Of a DNA stretch of 57,571 nucleotides, positions 24,368 through 32,575 are shown one piece after another (positions within the stretch are counted from its first letter, which is position 1; every line of letters begins with the position of its first letter). The position numbers and the translations under genes are program-made. The stretch spans positions 1 to 57,571 of the forward strand of contig JANSXY010000024.1 in assembly GCA_024742695.1 (NCBI GenBank), read 5' to 3'. The stretch comes from Paracoccaceae bacterium (GTDB lineage Bacteria; Pseudomonadota; Alphaproteobacteria; Rhodobacterales; Rhodobacteraceae). Below the pieces are notes generated by a model. It was not told the DNA's origin. It saw nothing but the letters and a program-made list of their open reading frames with translations, and made no database searches.

Positions 24368-26095
24368 TTACCCGGCTGGTCTTGCGGCCCAGCCATAAGG
24401 CGGCAGCCCGGCCCGGGGTTGCGCGGTCAGGTTCACACGGATTTCCGTCTGCCCGACACGCAGACTGCCAAGGCCGCCCTCGATCCTGGCCGAAACGACC
24501 GGCTGATCCGCCAGCCGGGCAAGCGCGGTCACCGCCGTCCGCAACGGCCCTGTCAGGCCGCGGGGGCCGTAAAGTTCCGCCGGGGTCCAGACGGCGATTG
24601 CCGCCGGCGCGAGCGCGCAGGCAAGACCGATGGCATAGGCCGCCCCGAAGGCCGCGCCGTGGCGCGGGTCATCGTCGGTCATGCAGATCCGGTCGCGGCC
24701 GGGGTTCGGGATCGTGCGCGCACCGTAGGGATTGTGGCGCATCGCGATCGTGCCGGGACCAAGCCGATAGGCCCTGTCGCCGATCAGGGCGCGGGCGCTG
24801 CGGGTGATATGCGGCACCGCCTCGAGGCTTTCCATCACCGACAGATCGTCGGCGGCATGGACGATCGGGCACAGGCCGTGCGAGACGAAATCCAGCGTCG
24901 TCAGCGGCGGGCGCTTGCGGTTCAGCTCTGGAAAGAACGTCACCATGCCGCCGCCGCGCGGCATGTCCGGGAAGACCTCCGCGCTGGCGGCGTGCACCTC
25001 CTCCAGCGGCGGACAGGCGGGCCATGCCGATCCGGGCGGCGTGGATTGGCGATCCACCGACGGGCAGACCAGAACGCTGGCCGGCCGGAACCCCGCCGCG
25101 TCCATCCGGTCGCGCAGGGCGCGCAGCGCCGGCAGCGGCGCGAGGTCGAAGGCGCAGACGGCTTCGAGATCGAGGGCCAGATCCGGCAACCGGCGCTGCA
25201 GCGCGCCGAACGCCGCGCATTGGCCCTCGATATCGCCCCGCGTCTCGTCCAGCGTGCACAGCAACCGTTGCGGCGCCACATCCCGAATGTCCTGCGGCGC
25301 GTCGACGAGGCGCCGGGCATCCCCGGCGGACACCAGGATGGCGGTCTGCGGGAAGCGGACAAGGCCGGATTCGTCCTCGGCCGCCGGCGATGCCGGCCGC
25401 GCCGCCTCGACCGGCCGCCACGACAGCGTGACGGATTGCTCGAGGGCGGCGCCGTCCCGCAGCAGGTAGGGCCACGGCTTCGCCAGCGGGCGATTGTAGG
25501 TCTTGAACGAGGCATCGCCCCACTGCCGCTGATCCTCGGTCTCGAACGTGTCGCCGTCGAACGCGCAGACGACCTCGAGACCGTTCGCCCTGTGCGCCAT
25601 GGCGGCGATGTCCATGAAGGGCTGCCAGGGATCGATCAGGGTGGGGAAAGCGGTGTCCTTCGCGGTTCCGCCCGGATGCGTGATGCGCACCGGGCAGCCC
25701 GCGCAGTCCGCCGGGTGCAACACCGTGAAGCCCGCGCGGTTCGTCTCGAAATCTCCGGTCGCGCGGCCCAGCGCCCGAACCGCCAGCGCTTCGGGCCGGG
25801 CATCGATACGAAGGTCGACGGACAGCAACGCCCCGGCGTTGCGGTAGCCCGCGCGCAGGTGCAGGCCGATGCGGTCGGATGAAACGGTCCGCTCGACAAG
25901 CTCCAGGTCCGGCGCCAGCGTGCCCCAGTCGCGGTCGCGCACCAGAAAGCCCACGCCGCGGATGATCTCGACCGCGCCGACCCGGATGTGCCGCAATCCC
26001 CCCTGTTCGAGGGTGAAGGACAGCGGGCCGACGGCCAACCTTTCGCCCGCCGCCACGGGCGCCTCAGTGCCGTAAAGGGCGATCGCGTCGCTCAT
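24368..26095 (-). CDS. apnL: D-apionate lactonase
   Basis: 575 residues from the ATG at 26095, which overlaps the dehydrogenase stop (ATGA). The sequence follows the ApnL family: GPLSFTLEQGGLRHIRVGAVEIIRGVGFLVRDRDWGTLAPDLELVE near the N-terminus, DFETNRAGFTVLHP, FETEDQRQWGDASFKTYNRPLAKPWPYLL, and a barrel-like C-terminal half (FVSHGLCPIVHAADDLSVMESLEAVPHI). The enzyme hydrolyses D-apionolactone to D-apionate, the second step of D-apiose catabolism after ApsD. The pair is translationally coupled. The rest of the pathway (oxidase/isomerase and kinase) is not in this window. Cytosolic. Family recognition is from memory of sequence patterns, not a search. Confidence 0.82.
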   Translation of the reverse strand: MSDAIALYGTEAPVAAGERLAVGPLSFTLEQGGLRHIRVGAVEIIRGVGFLVRDRDWGTLAPDLELVERTVSSDRIGLHLRAGYRNAGALLSVDLRIDARPEALAVRALGRATGDFETNRAGFTVLHPADCAGCPVRITHPGGTAKDTAFPTLIDPWQPFMDIAAMAHRANGLEVVCAFDGDTFETEDQRQWGDASFKTYNRPLAKPWPYLLRDGAALEQSVTLSWRPVEAARPASPAAEDESGLVRFPQTAILVSAGDARRLVDAPQDIRDVAPQRLLCTLDETRGDIEGQCAAFGALQRRLPDLALDLEAVCAFDLAPLPALRALRDRMDAAGFRPASVLVCPSVDRQSTPPGSAWPACPPLEEVHAASAEVFPDMPRGGGMVTFFPELNRKRPPLTTLDFVSHGLCPIVHAADDLSVMESLEAVPHITRSARALIGDRAYRLGPGTIAMRHNPYGARTIPNPGRDRICMTDDDPRHGAAFGAAYAIGLACALAPAAIAVWTPAELYGPRGLTGPLRTAVTALARLADQPVVSARIEGGLGSLRVGQTEIRVNLTAQPRAGLPPYGWAARPAG

Positions 26096-27111
26096 ACCTC
26101 CGAGGGTCTCACGGTGCGGCCTTCGGCGGCCGAAAGATAGGCGGCTTCGACAAGCGCGAGGGTCTTGAGATTGTCGGCGCCGCTGGTCTCGGGCTCCGTG
26201 CCCGCCGCCACGCTGTCGACGAAATGGCGCTGAATGGCGACAACGCTTTCCTGGATGTTGTGCCAGGGCCGGGACCCCCAGGGCAGGACCGGCGGCGACA
26301 GGTCGATCCCGCGCGATCCCGCGGCGGTCTGTATCGTCAGTCGATAGCCCGCATCCAGCCGCAGCGTACCGGCGTCGCCGTCGATCTCGATCAGGGTTTC
26401 GGGAAAGGTTTCCGGCACCCGGCGCGTGGCGTAGGAACAATCGACGATGCTGGTCACGCCGCCGGCATGGGCCAGCATCATGGTCGCCACGTCCTCGCCG
26501 CGAATGTTCGGGTTGATCCGCCTGGTGGTGGCCGAGACCTGCACGACATCGCCGAACAACGCGCGCGCGATGTCGAGGATATGAATGCCCAGATCCTCGA
26601 TGATGAACCGCGCACCCTCGGCCAGGTAGGGCTGGCCGGAAAACACGTCATAGCCTGACCGAAAGCTGACGCGGCCGAAGAACGGCGCGCCGATCGTGCC
26701 GCCGCGGACCTCGTCGATCACTCGGCGCACGGCGGATTGCCAGCGGAAGTTTTCGTGCACCATCAGTGTCTTGCCCGTGGTCGCGACGGTATCGACCATG
26801 GCGCGGGCATCCGCCATGCTGGCCGCGAACGGCTTTTGGCAGATCACGTGGACGCCGTTGCGGGCCGCCAGTTCCACAAGTGGCCGGTGCGACGGCACGG
26901 TCGTCGCGATATCGACTGTGTCGAAACCGCCCGCCGCGAACAGCGCCTCGGGCGCATCGTGGCGGCGGTCGATGCCGAACCGGTCGCCGGCCAGCGCGAG
27001 GCGCGCGGGGTCGAGATCGCAAAGCGCCACCACCTCGGCCCCGTCAATGTCCCGCCACGCGTGCAGATGGTTCAGCGCGAAGAACCCGCAACCGACGAGC
27101 GCGACCTTCAT
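26092..27111 (-). CDS. apsD: Gfo/Idh/MocA oxidoreductase, probable D-apiose dehydrogenase
   Basis: 339 residues. N-terminal Rossmann fold VALVGCGFFALNHLHAWRD with the FFAxNHLHAW feature I associate with ApsD; nucleotide-binding follows (ALCDLDPARL), and ICQKPFA is the conserved EKP-type lysine segment. RFIIEDLGIHILDIARALFG carries the catalytic-type His and Asp. ApsD oxidises D-apiose to D-apionolactone with NAD(P). Immediate coupling to the lactonase gene (4-bp overlap) is the strongest support, since these two enzymes act in sequence. No transporter specific for apiose lies beside it, but Pot operons flank it on both sides. Confidence 0.78.
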   Translation of the reverse strand: MKVALVGCGFFALNHLHAWRDIDGAEVVALCDLDPARLALAGDRFGIDRRHDAPEALFAAGGFDTVDIATTVPSHRPLVELAARNGVHVICQKPFAASMADARAMVDTVATTGKTLMVHENFRWQSAVRRVIDEVRGGTIGAPFFGRVSFRSGYDVFSGQPYLAEGARFIIEDLGIHILDIARALFGDVVQVSATTRRINPNIRGEDVATMMLAHAGGVTSIVDCSYATRRVPETFPETLIEIDGDAGTLRLDAGYRLTIQTAAGSRGIDLSPPVLPWGSRPWHNIQESVVAIQRHFVDSVAAGTEPETSGADNLKTLALVEAAYLSAAEGRTVRPSEV

Positions 27112-27350
27112 GGCGCCCGCCCCCCGGTGGCGCCGGGTCGCGCCAGCGCGTCAGACACAGCCCTGCCGTCCAGCCGCATTTCCAAGGTCATCGGCTCCGC
27201 CTCCACAAAAGCCCGGCGCTGGCCGCGAGGCCCGTGCCGACCGCAAGGGCCCGCGGCACCGTCCCCTTGGCCCGCCTGCGCCGTATGGTCCGGTTTCCGT
27301 AATAGAGCATGGCGGGCGCTCGCGCTACGGCCGGCGTGGACAGGGCGGCC

Positions 27351-27611
27351 TCAGGACGACAGCAGCAGCTTCCAGACCAGGTAGTTCGGCGCGAGACCGG
27401 CGAACATGATGCAGACGATCTGCGCCCAGTACACCAACCGCCCCATTCGCCCGACACCCCGGCTCGCCGGTTCGAAGGCGTAGAGGCTGGCCATCACCGC
27501 ATAGCCGGCCGCTTCCCGCTTTCGCTTCCTGAGTTCCAGGGATGCCATGGCCCGCTCGTAGACACGCTTCTGCCGCTCGGCTTCCGCGTCGTGGCTCACC
27601 GCCTCGGTCAT
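27351..27611 (-). CDS. Small protein with one membrane segment, unknown
   Basis: 86 residues if it starts at the ATG at 27611 (MTEAVSHDAEAERQKRVYERAMASLELRKRKREAAGYAVMASLYAFEPA). A charged helical N-terminus is followed by a hydrophobic segment LVYWAQIVCIMFAGLAPNYLVWKLLL at the C-terminus. The composition is plausible for a real inner-membrane protein, but there is no family match, no strong RBS and no operon partner. A further short membrane-like frame lies at 27188-27310 on the same strand. Flanks 27112-27350 and 27612-27911 hold nothing else. Confidence 0.4.
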   Translation of the reverse strand: MTEAVSHDAEAERQKRVYERAMASLELRKRKREAAGYAVMASLYAFEPASRGVGRMGRLVYWAQIVCIMFAGLAPNYLVWKLLLSS

Positions 27612-27911
27612 CTTTCCGTCCAACTGCACACTCCCTTGACTGCCGGATGCGAGCACGTAGATCGCTCTGGTGCCGCGTCCACTGTCCGGTCGGATGGTTT
27701 CGGGGCCACGGGCGCGCGAAGGCCGACAGTACCGAACCTGCGATGCCGCGGGATCGACCCGCGGCGCGGCCCCGGCGACCCGCCGTTCCCCGCGGCGCCG
27801 GAGGATCGGTGCGAAGCCTTCCGTTCAAATCCGGGCCGCGGCGGTCGCCAACGCCCCGATGAACACCGCCGTTCATCCGTCGGCGCCCTGCCGCGACCGG
27901 CGCGCAGGCCC

Positions 27912-28541
27912 TTACGACCCGTCCGACTTCGGTTTTCGGAACGTCGCGTTGAACGCGATCGTCACGCGCTCCTGATCGGTCTCGTTGGGGTAGACCCAGT
28001 GAACCAGATAGGACGGAAACAGGACCATCTCGCCCGCGACCGGCCGGATCCGCCGTTTCGGACGGAAGGCCTTGGCGTCCAGTATCCGCCAGTTCGGCAG
28101 ATCGCTGCGCGGGTCGAGAAACTCGATCATGCCGGACGAGCCGTCCTCGACCGCGGGCTGCGAGACGTAGTAGACGCCCGACCAGTGCGCGCCCGGATGG
28201 GTATGGGGCGCGTTGAAGCCGCCGGGCGGATTGGCGTTCATCCAGGCGAACAGCTTCAGCCGAAGATCGGCGGGATCGACGGATTTCGTGACATGCTCGG
28301 TGGCCCTGAACACCGCATCCAGCGCCGCCGCCTTGACCTTCTGGATGCTGGGCGCCGTGTCCTCGAACAGGTTGCCACGGGAATGCCAGCCGCTTCGGTT
28401 CGACTTGGACACGCCCGCATCCTCGGCGCGCAGCCGGTCCGACTCGCGCAGCAAGTCGCGATCCAGTGCCTCATGATCGGTTACCCGAAACCGCAGCAGC
28501 GGCGTGGAGAACAGGGCTTCGGTCTTCTGGTGTTCCAGCAT
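27912..28541 (-). CDS. 2-oxoglutarate/Fe(II) oxygenase, TIGR02466-like
   Basis: 209 residues from the ATG at 28541 (MLEHQKTEALFSTPLLRFRV). The family signature is NAPHTHPGAHWSGVYYVSQP in the middle, giving the first Fe(II) histidine, and GEMVLFPSYLVHWVYPNETDQERVTIAFN near the C-terminus, giving the distal His and the 2OG-binding Arg. The start FSTPLLRFRV is typical of such small hydroxylases, whose substrate is usually a protein or small molecule not yet known. It stands alone (230-bp gap to the acidic protein), upstream of no obvious partner. Confidence 0.8.
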   Translation of the reverse strand: MLEHQKTEALFSTPLLRFRVTDHEALDRDLLRESDRLRAEDAGVSKSNRSGWHSRGNLFEDTAPSIQKVKAAALDAVFRATEHVTKSVDPADLRLKLFAWMNANPPGGFNAPHTHPGAHWSGVYYVSQPAVEDGSSGMIEFLDPRSDLPNWRILDAKAFRPKRRIRPVAGEMVLFPSYLVHWVYPNETDQERVTIAFNATFRKPKSDGS

Positions 28542-28770
28542 CCGACCATTCCTTCGCTTCTGTCCGGCCCGCCGCCACATCCGGGCGCGCGGCCGGGGCT
28601 TCACCAAGACGCGCGCCAGACCCGCCAACGGAGCCCCGCGTGCCGTCGATCCCGACATGCCGATCGGGGCCGCGACCGCCCGTCGCGCGGCGCGACGGGC
28701 GGCCAGGCATCGCTATCCGGGCCGCCCCCCGCCGCGACCGGCCGGGGACCGCCGGCCACGCGGCCGAATG

Positions 28771-29250
28771 TCAGTCGTCGTCCTCGTCGTCGTCGCGGTC
28801 GTCACCCTCGTCGTCGTCGCGATCATCGTCCTCGTCGTCGTCCCGTTCGTCACGGTCGTCTTCGTCATCGTCTTCGTCGTCGGACTCGTCGTTCTCGTCG
28901 TCGTCCTCGTCGTCATCCGACTCGTCGCTCTCGTCGTCGTCGCGCTCGTCGTCGTCCTCATCGTCTTCGTCGTCTTCGTCGTCTTCGTCGTCGTCTTCTT
29001 CGTCGTCGTTCTCGTCATCGCCCTGCGAGCGCCGCGCCTCGTCCCGGGTCAGGCTGCCGTCGCCGTCCCGGTCCTGCCGCGCCAGAACCCGGTCCGTCGC
29101 CGCGGCGCCGAAGATCGCCTCGAGTTCGCTGCGGCTCAGTTCGCCGTCGCCATTGCTGTCGATCTGTCCGAACTGAACCTGCTGTGCGACGGCCGGAAGC
29201 GTGAATGCCGCGCAGAGCGAGGTGGTGATGAGCAGTCGATTGATCTTCAT
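28771..29250 (-). CDS. Secreted EF-hand protein with a very acidic Asp/Glu tail
   Basis: 159 residues from the ATG at 29250 with GGAGTTTGAC directly before it. Signal peptide MKINRLLITTSLCAAFTLPAVA with cleavage near residue 22. Two EF-hand loops: DSNGDGELSRSE at 31-42 and DRDGDGSLTRDE at 60-71. From residue 78 to the end the protein is almost only D, E, R, S and N in runs (DDEDD repeats), predicted as an intrinsically disordered, strongly anionic tail. It would bind calcium with low affinity and high capacity in the periplasm or outside the cell. The DNA shows GTCGTC repeats as a consequence, so slippage is likely between strains. Function is inference. Confidence 0.75.
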   Translation of the reverse strand: MKINRLLITTSLCAAFTLPAVAQQVQFGQIDSNGDGELSRSELEAIFGAAATDRVLARQDRDGDGSLTRDEARRSQGDDENDDEEDDDEDDEDDEDDEDDDERDDDESDESDDDEDDDENDESDDEDDDEDDRDERDDDEDDDRDDDEGDDRDDDEDDD

Positions 29251-29786
29251 GTCAAACTCCATTCAAAAGGGGCGCGCACCGTTGCCGCAGGGGCCCGGAT
29301 CGACACGACGAAGGTGCCGCTCATCGACCGGTCGATGCAATAAACCCCGACGCTAGAAGCCTAAACCAAAGGAATACGGCATGGGTTTGGCCGGCCGGCA
29401 ACCGCCCCGTCGATACCGTGGGCCTTGCGCGCACCGCATTGCTGGTCGACGGGATCCGGGCTGAATCGACCAACTCGATCCGTCTCGACAACGGCGATTT
29501 CCTGCAGGCAACCCGATGGGCGATTACATGGCCTACGAACGGGGCGATGTCCGGGGCGTCGCCATTGAGGCGGCGGGCGAAGGACCCGACGGGTTCGCGC
29601 GATACAGGATCGCCCTCTAGGCCGGGCATCCGGGGCCCCGCATCGCCGCGCATGGCAGATGCGGGCCAGTCACCAAGGGCTGATCGCGACAGCGGCACGC
29701 AATCTGCCTGCGCCGAGAACGGAGAAGGCAGACGCGCGAGGACAAAGCCACGAGAGCGGCGGGGCCGCCTGCCCCTCGCCTGCCCG
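29251..29786. other. Intergenic region with a possible degraded reading frame
   Basis: No complete gene. On the + strand a short frame at 29516-29620 reads MGDYMAYERGDVRGVAIEAA and more, and a frame just before it (29418 onward) reads GIRAESTNSIRLDNGDF, as if a single gene had been broken by a frameshift near 29500. The evidence is weak. Otherwise nothing is seen. Confidence 0.3.
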
Positions 29787-30854
29787 TCAAAGGCCCATGG
29801 CGCGCATCAGGGCATCGGTGTCGATCGCGCGGACCGTGCGGCCCGCGGGTTTCACGGTGGGCGTATCCTCGCCGGCGACAAGCGCGTTGACGACGGCCTC
29901 TTCCACCGCCTCCACCGCGGCAAGATACAGCGGATCGATCCGTTCCCCGTTGAGTTCCGTTCGTGTCACGAGGGCCGTGTCGATCTGCGGCATCGGCCCC
30001 GCCTCTGCGGTGCTGAAGGCCAGGAATATGTCGCCTGAATTGTTCCCCCCCGGCGTGCCGTTTCGGCCGATTCCGATCGCCGCCCGCCGGGCGAGATGGC
30101 GCAGCGACAGCGCCGACAGCGGCGCGTCCGTGGCGAGGATCACGATGATCGACCCCTGTTCGCTGTCCATGATCCGTCCCTCGGTCAGCTCGCGGCCGAC
30201 CGGCTGGCCCAGAACCGTCAGCCAGGGGCGCAAGCCGTGGTTGGCCTGAACCAGCGCCCCCACCGCGTAGTCGCCCGCGTCGATCGTCACCCGGCGCGAC
30301 GCGGTGCCGGTGCCGCCCTTGAACTCGTAGCAGATCATGCCGTTGCCGCCGCCGACCGAGCCCTCCGCGACCGGGCCGGAGGTCGCGGCATTGAGCGCCG
30401 CGACCGCGTCGTCGGCCGTCACATGCAGGGCGTTGATGTCGTTCAGCACGCCATCGTAGGTCTCGGCGACGACGGGCATCGCCCAAGCGTGTTCGGTGCG
30501 GAAATAGGCGGCGTAGCGATCGATCATCCAGCGCGTCGCACCGTGATGCACGGCGCCGACGCCGTGGGTATTGGTGATCATCACCGGCCCGATCAGGTAG
30601 CCGGCATCGTGGATCCAGTGGGTGCCGGTCATCTCGCCGTTGCCGTTGAGCGTGAACTGCCCGGCGCGCACCGGGCGCGGCATGTCCCGGTCCGGGCGCG
30701 GCAGGATCGCCGTCACCCCGGTTCGCATCCGCCGCGCCGGGTCGGTCAGCGTCGCGAAGCCGACGGCGACGCCGGGGACGTCCGTGATCGCGTTCCACCG
30801 GCCGGGCGTGCCGGGAAACGGAAGGCCGAGGTCGCGGGCACGGGGTTTCGTCAT
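29787..30854 (-). CDS. DmpA/P1 family aminopeptidase (N-terminal nucleophile)
   Basis: 355 residues. The fold is the S58/P1 family: opening GLPFPGTPGRWNAITDVPGVAVGFATL, WIHDAGYLIGPVMITNTHGVGAVHHG, GGNGMICYEFKGG, and the autocleavage site GRNGTPGGNNSGD with the nucleophile Ser at 273. The proenzyme self-cleaves before that Ser to give an Ntn-type aminopeptidase that acts on peptides with N-terminal D- or beta-amino acids, or amides. It is cotranscribed with a Pot-type ABC importer (4-bp overlap with the permease), so it probably processes the imported compound. Start ATG at 30854 is well placed. Cytosolic (no signal peptide). Confidence 0.85.
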   Translation of the reverse strand: MTKPRARDLGLPFPGTPGRWNAITDVPGVAVGFATLTDPARRMRTGVTAILPRPDRDMPRPVRAGQFTLNGNGEMTGTHWIHDAGYLIGPVMITNTHGVGAVHHGATRWMIDRYAAYFRTEHAWAMPVVAETYDGVLNDINALHVTADDAVAALNAATSGPVAEGSVGGGNGMICYEFKGGTGTASRRVTIDAGDYAVGALVQANHGLRPWLTVLGQPVGRELTEGRIMDSEQGSIIVILATDAPLSALSLRHLARRAAIGIGRNGTPGGNNSGDIFLAFSTAEAGPMPQIDTALVTRTELNGERIDPLYLAAVEAVEEAVVNALVAGEDTPTVKPAGRTVRAIDTDALMRAMGL

Positions 30855-31690
30855 TTGTCTATCTTTCTGCTGCGCAGCCACAGGCCGAGGGCCGCGATCA
30901 GGACCGAGGCGAGGATCAGGAGCGTTGCGATCGCGTTGATCTCGGGTTTCACGCCGCGGCGGATCATGCCGAAGATGAACACCGGCAGCGTGGTCGAATC
31001 CGTTCCGGCGATGAAATAGGTGATCACGAGATCGTCCATCGAGATCACGAAGGCCAGCAGCGCGCCGCCGACGATCCCGGGGGCCAGTTGCGGTAACAGC
31101 ACCTTGCGCAGCGTCACCCATTCCGAGGCGCCAAGATCGGCCGATGCCTCCTCCAGCGCGGGATCGATGCCCGCGATCCGGGCCTGCACGATGATGAACA
31201 CGTAGGAGGTCAGGAACGTGCAGTGCCCGATGATGATCGTCAGCAGCGACAGCTTCATGCCCAGCGTGACGAAGAAGATCAGAAGGCCGATCCCCAGCAC
31301 GATGTCCGGCATCATCATCGGCAGCAGGAGGAAGCCGCGGTAGAACCCGCGCAGCCGGAACCGGTAGCGGGCAAGCGCGATCGCGGTCGCCGTGCCGAGC
31401 ACGGTAGACACGCTGGTGGTCACGGCCGCGACGATCAGCGAATTCTTCAGCGCCGCGATCAGCTGGTCGGTGCTTTCGACGTAAAGCGCCCGGCTGTTGG
31501 GGTCCGCGGTCCGGTCGGCGAAGCCGAACAGGCCGCGGTACCAATCCAGCGTGAAGCCGTCCCAGATCATCATGTTGATCGGGTTGGCGTTGAAGGAATA
31601 GCCGATGATCACGGCAAGGGGCGCGTAGATGAACGCGAAGAACAGCAGCGAGAACAGCGTCAGAAGCAGCCAGCCCAGGGGATTTCGCAT
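30851..31690 (-). CDS. Pot-type ABC transporter permease (PotC-like)
   Basis: 279 residues. Several membrane segments, beginning WLLLTLFSLLFFAFIYAPLAVIIGYSF; PotC signature features include the EAA loop LEEASADLGASEWVTLRKVLLPQLAPGIVGGALLAFVISMDDLVITYF. It overlaps the P1 peptidase start by 4 bp and lies 3 bp after the PotB-like stop. Role: inner-membrane half-channel of the second amine-type importer. Confidence 0.88.
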   Translation of the reverse strand: MRNPLGWLLLTLFSLLFFAFIYAPLAVIIGYSFNANPINMMIWDGFTLDWYRGLFGFADRTADPNSRALYVESTDQLIAALKNSLIVAAVTTSVSTVLGTATAIALARYRFRLRGFYRGFLLLPMMMPDIVLGIGLLIFFVTLGMKLSLLTIIIGHCTFLTSYVFIIVQARIAGIDPALEEASADLGASEWVTLRKVLLPQLAPGIVGGALLAFVISMDDLVITYFIAGTDSTTLPVFIFGMIRRGVKPEINAIATLLILASVLIAALGLWLRSRKIDK

Positions 31691-31693
31691 CGC

Positions 31694-32575
31694 CTATCCC
31701 TCCTTCGGCCGCAACCGCGTGACGAAGGTCACCAGCACGATCAGGACCACGGACATGATCAGCATCGACAGCGCCGCGCCGAAGGGCCAGTTCCGCGCCG
31801 ACAGGAACTGCTGTTCGACGAGGTTGCCCGCCATCAGGCCCTTCGCGCCGCCCAGCACGTCGGGCACGATGAAATTGCCGACCGACGGTATGAACACGAT
31901 CACCGAACCGCCGACGATCCCCGGCAGGGTTTGCGGCAGGATCACCTTGCGAAAGGTCTGGAACCGGGTCGCGCCGAGGTCGTACGAGGCCTCGATCAGC
32001 GACCGGTCGAGGTTGTCGACCGCCGCGAACAACGGCAGGAACATGAACGGAATCATGACGTAGACCATGCCGAGGACGACGGCGGTGGGGGTGTAGAGGA
32101 TTTCCAGCGGCGCGCCGATCAGCCCGATCCCGAGCAGCATCTCGTTGAGAAGCCCCGAGGGCTTGAGGATCAGCAGCCAGGCGTAAAGCCGCACGATCAG
32201 GCTGGAGAAGAACGGCAGCGTGATCAGGAACAGGAACACCAGCCGCCAGCGTTCCGGCAACCGGCTGACCCAGAAGGCGACCGGGTAGCACAGGATCAGG
32301 CACAACAGGACCGTGACCGCCGCGAAGGACAGCGACCGCCCGAGAATCCGCAGGTAGACCGGCTCGAACACCTCCATGATGCCATCGGCCCAGCCGAAGA
32401 TCCGGCCGTAGTTCCAGTGGTAGAAGGCCCATTCCACCCCGCCGTACAGTCCCGGCGTGAGGAACGAGAACACCGCGATCGTCAGAAGCGGGACAAGAAA
32501 GAACACCCCGAGAAACAGCGTCACCGGGGTCAGCAGCGCGGCCAGCACGAGACGGTCGCGGCGCCGCGCCATCAC
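31694..32575 (-). CDS. Pot-type ABC transporter permease (PotB-like)
   Basis: 293 residues. MMARRRDRLVLAALLTPVTLFLGVFFLVPLLTIAVFSFL starts with a basic tip and a membrane segment. Conserved PotB pattern: LITLPFFSSLIVRLYAWLLILKPSGLLN and EAA loop IEASYDLGATRFQTFRKVILPQTLPGIVGGSVIVFIPSVGNFIVP. It overlaps the ATPase stop by 4 bp. It pairs with the PotC-like subunit just downstream. Confidence 0.88.
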   Translation of the reverse strand: MMARRRDRLVLAALLTPVTLFLGVFFLVPLLTIAVFSFLTPGLYGGVEWAFYHWNYGRIFGWADGIMEVFEPVYLRILGRSLSFAAVTVLLCLILCYPVAFWVSRLPERWRLVFLFLITLPFFSSLIVRLYAWLLILKPSGLLNEMLLGIGLIGAPLEILYTPTAVVLGMVYVMIPFMFLPLFAAVDNLDRSLIEASYDLGATRFQTFRKVILPQTLPGIVGGSVIVFIPSVGNFIVPDVLGGAKGLMAGNLVEQQFLSARNWPFGAALSMLIMSVVLIVLVTFVTRLRPKEG

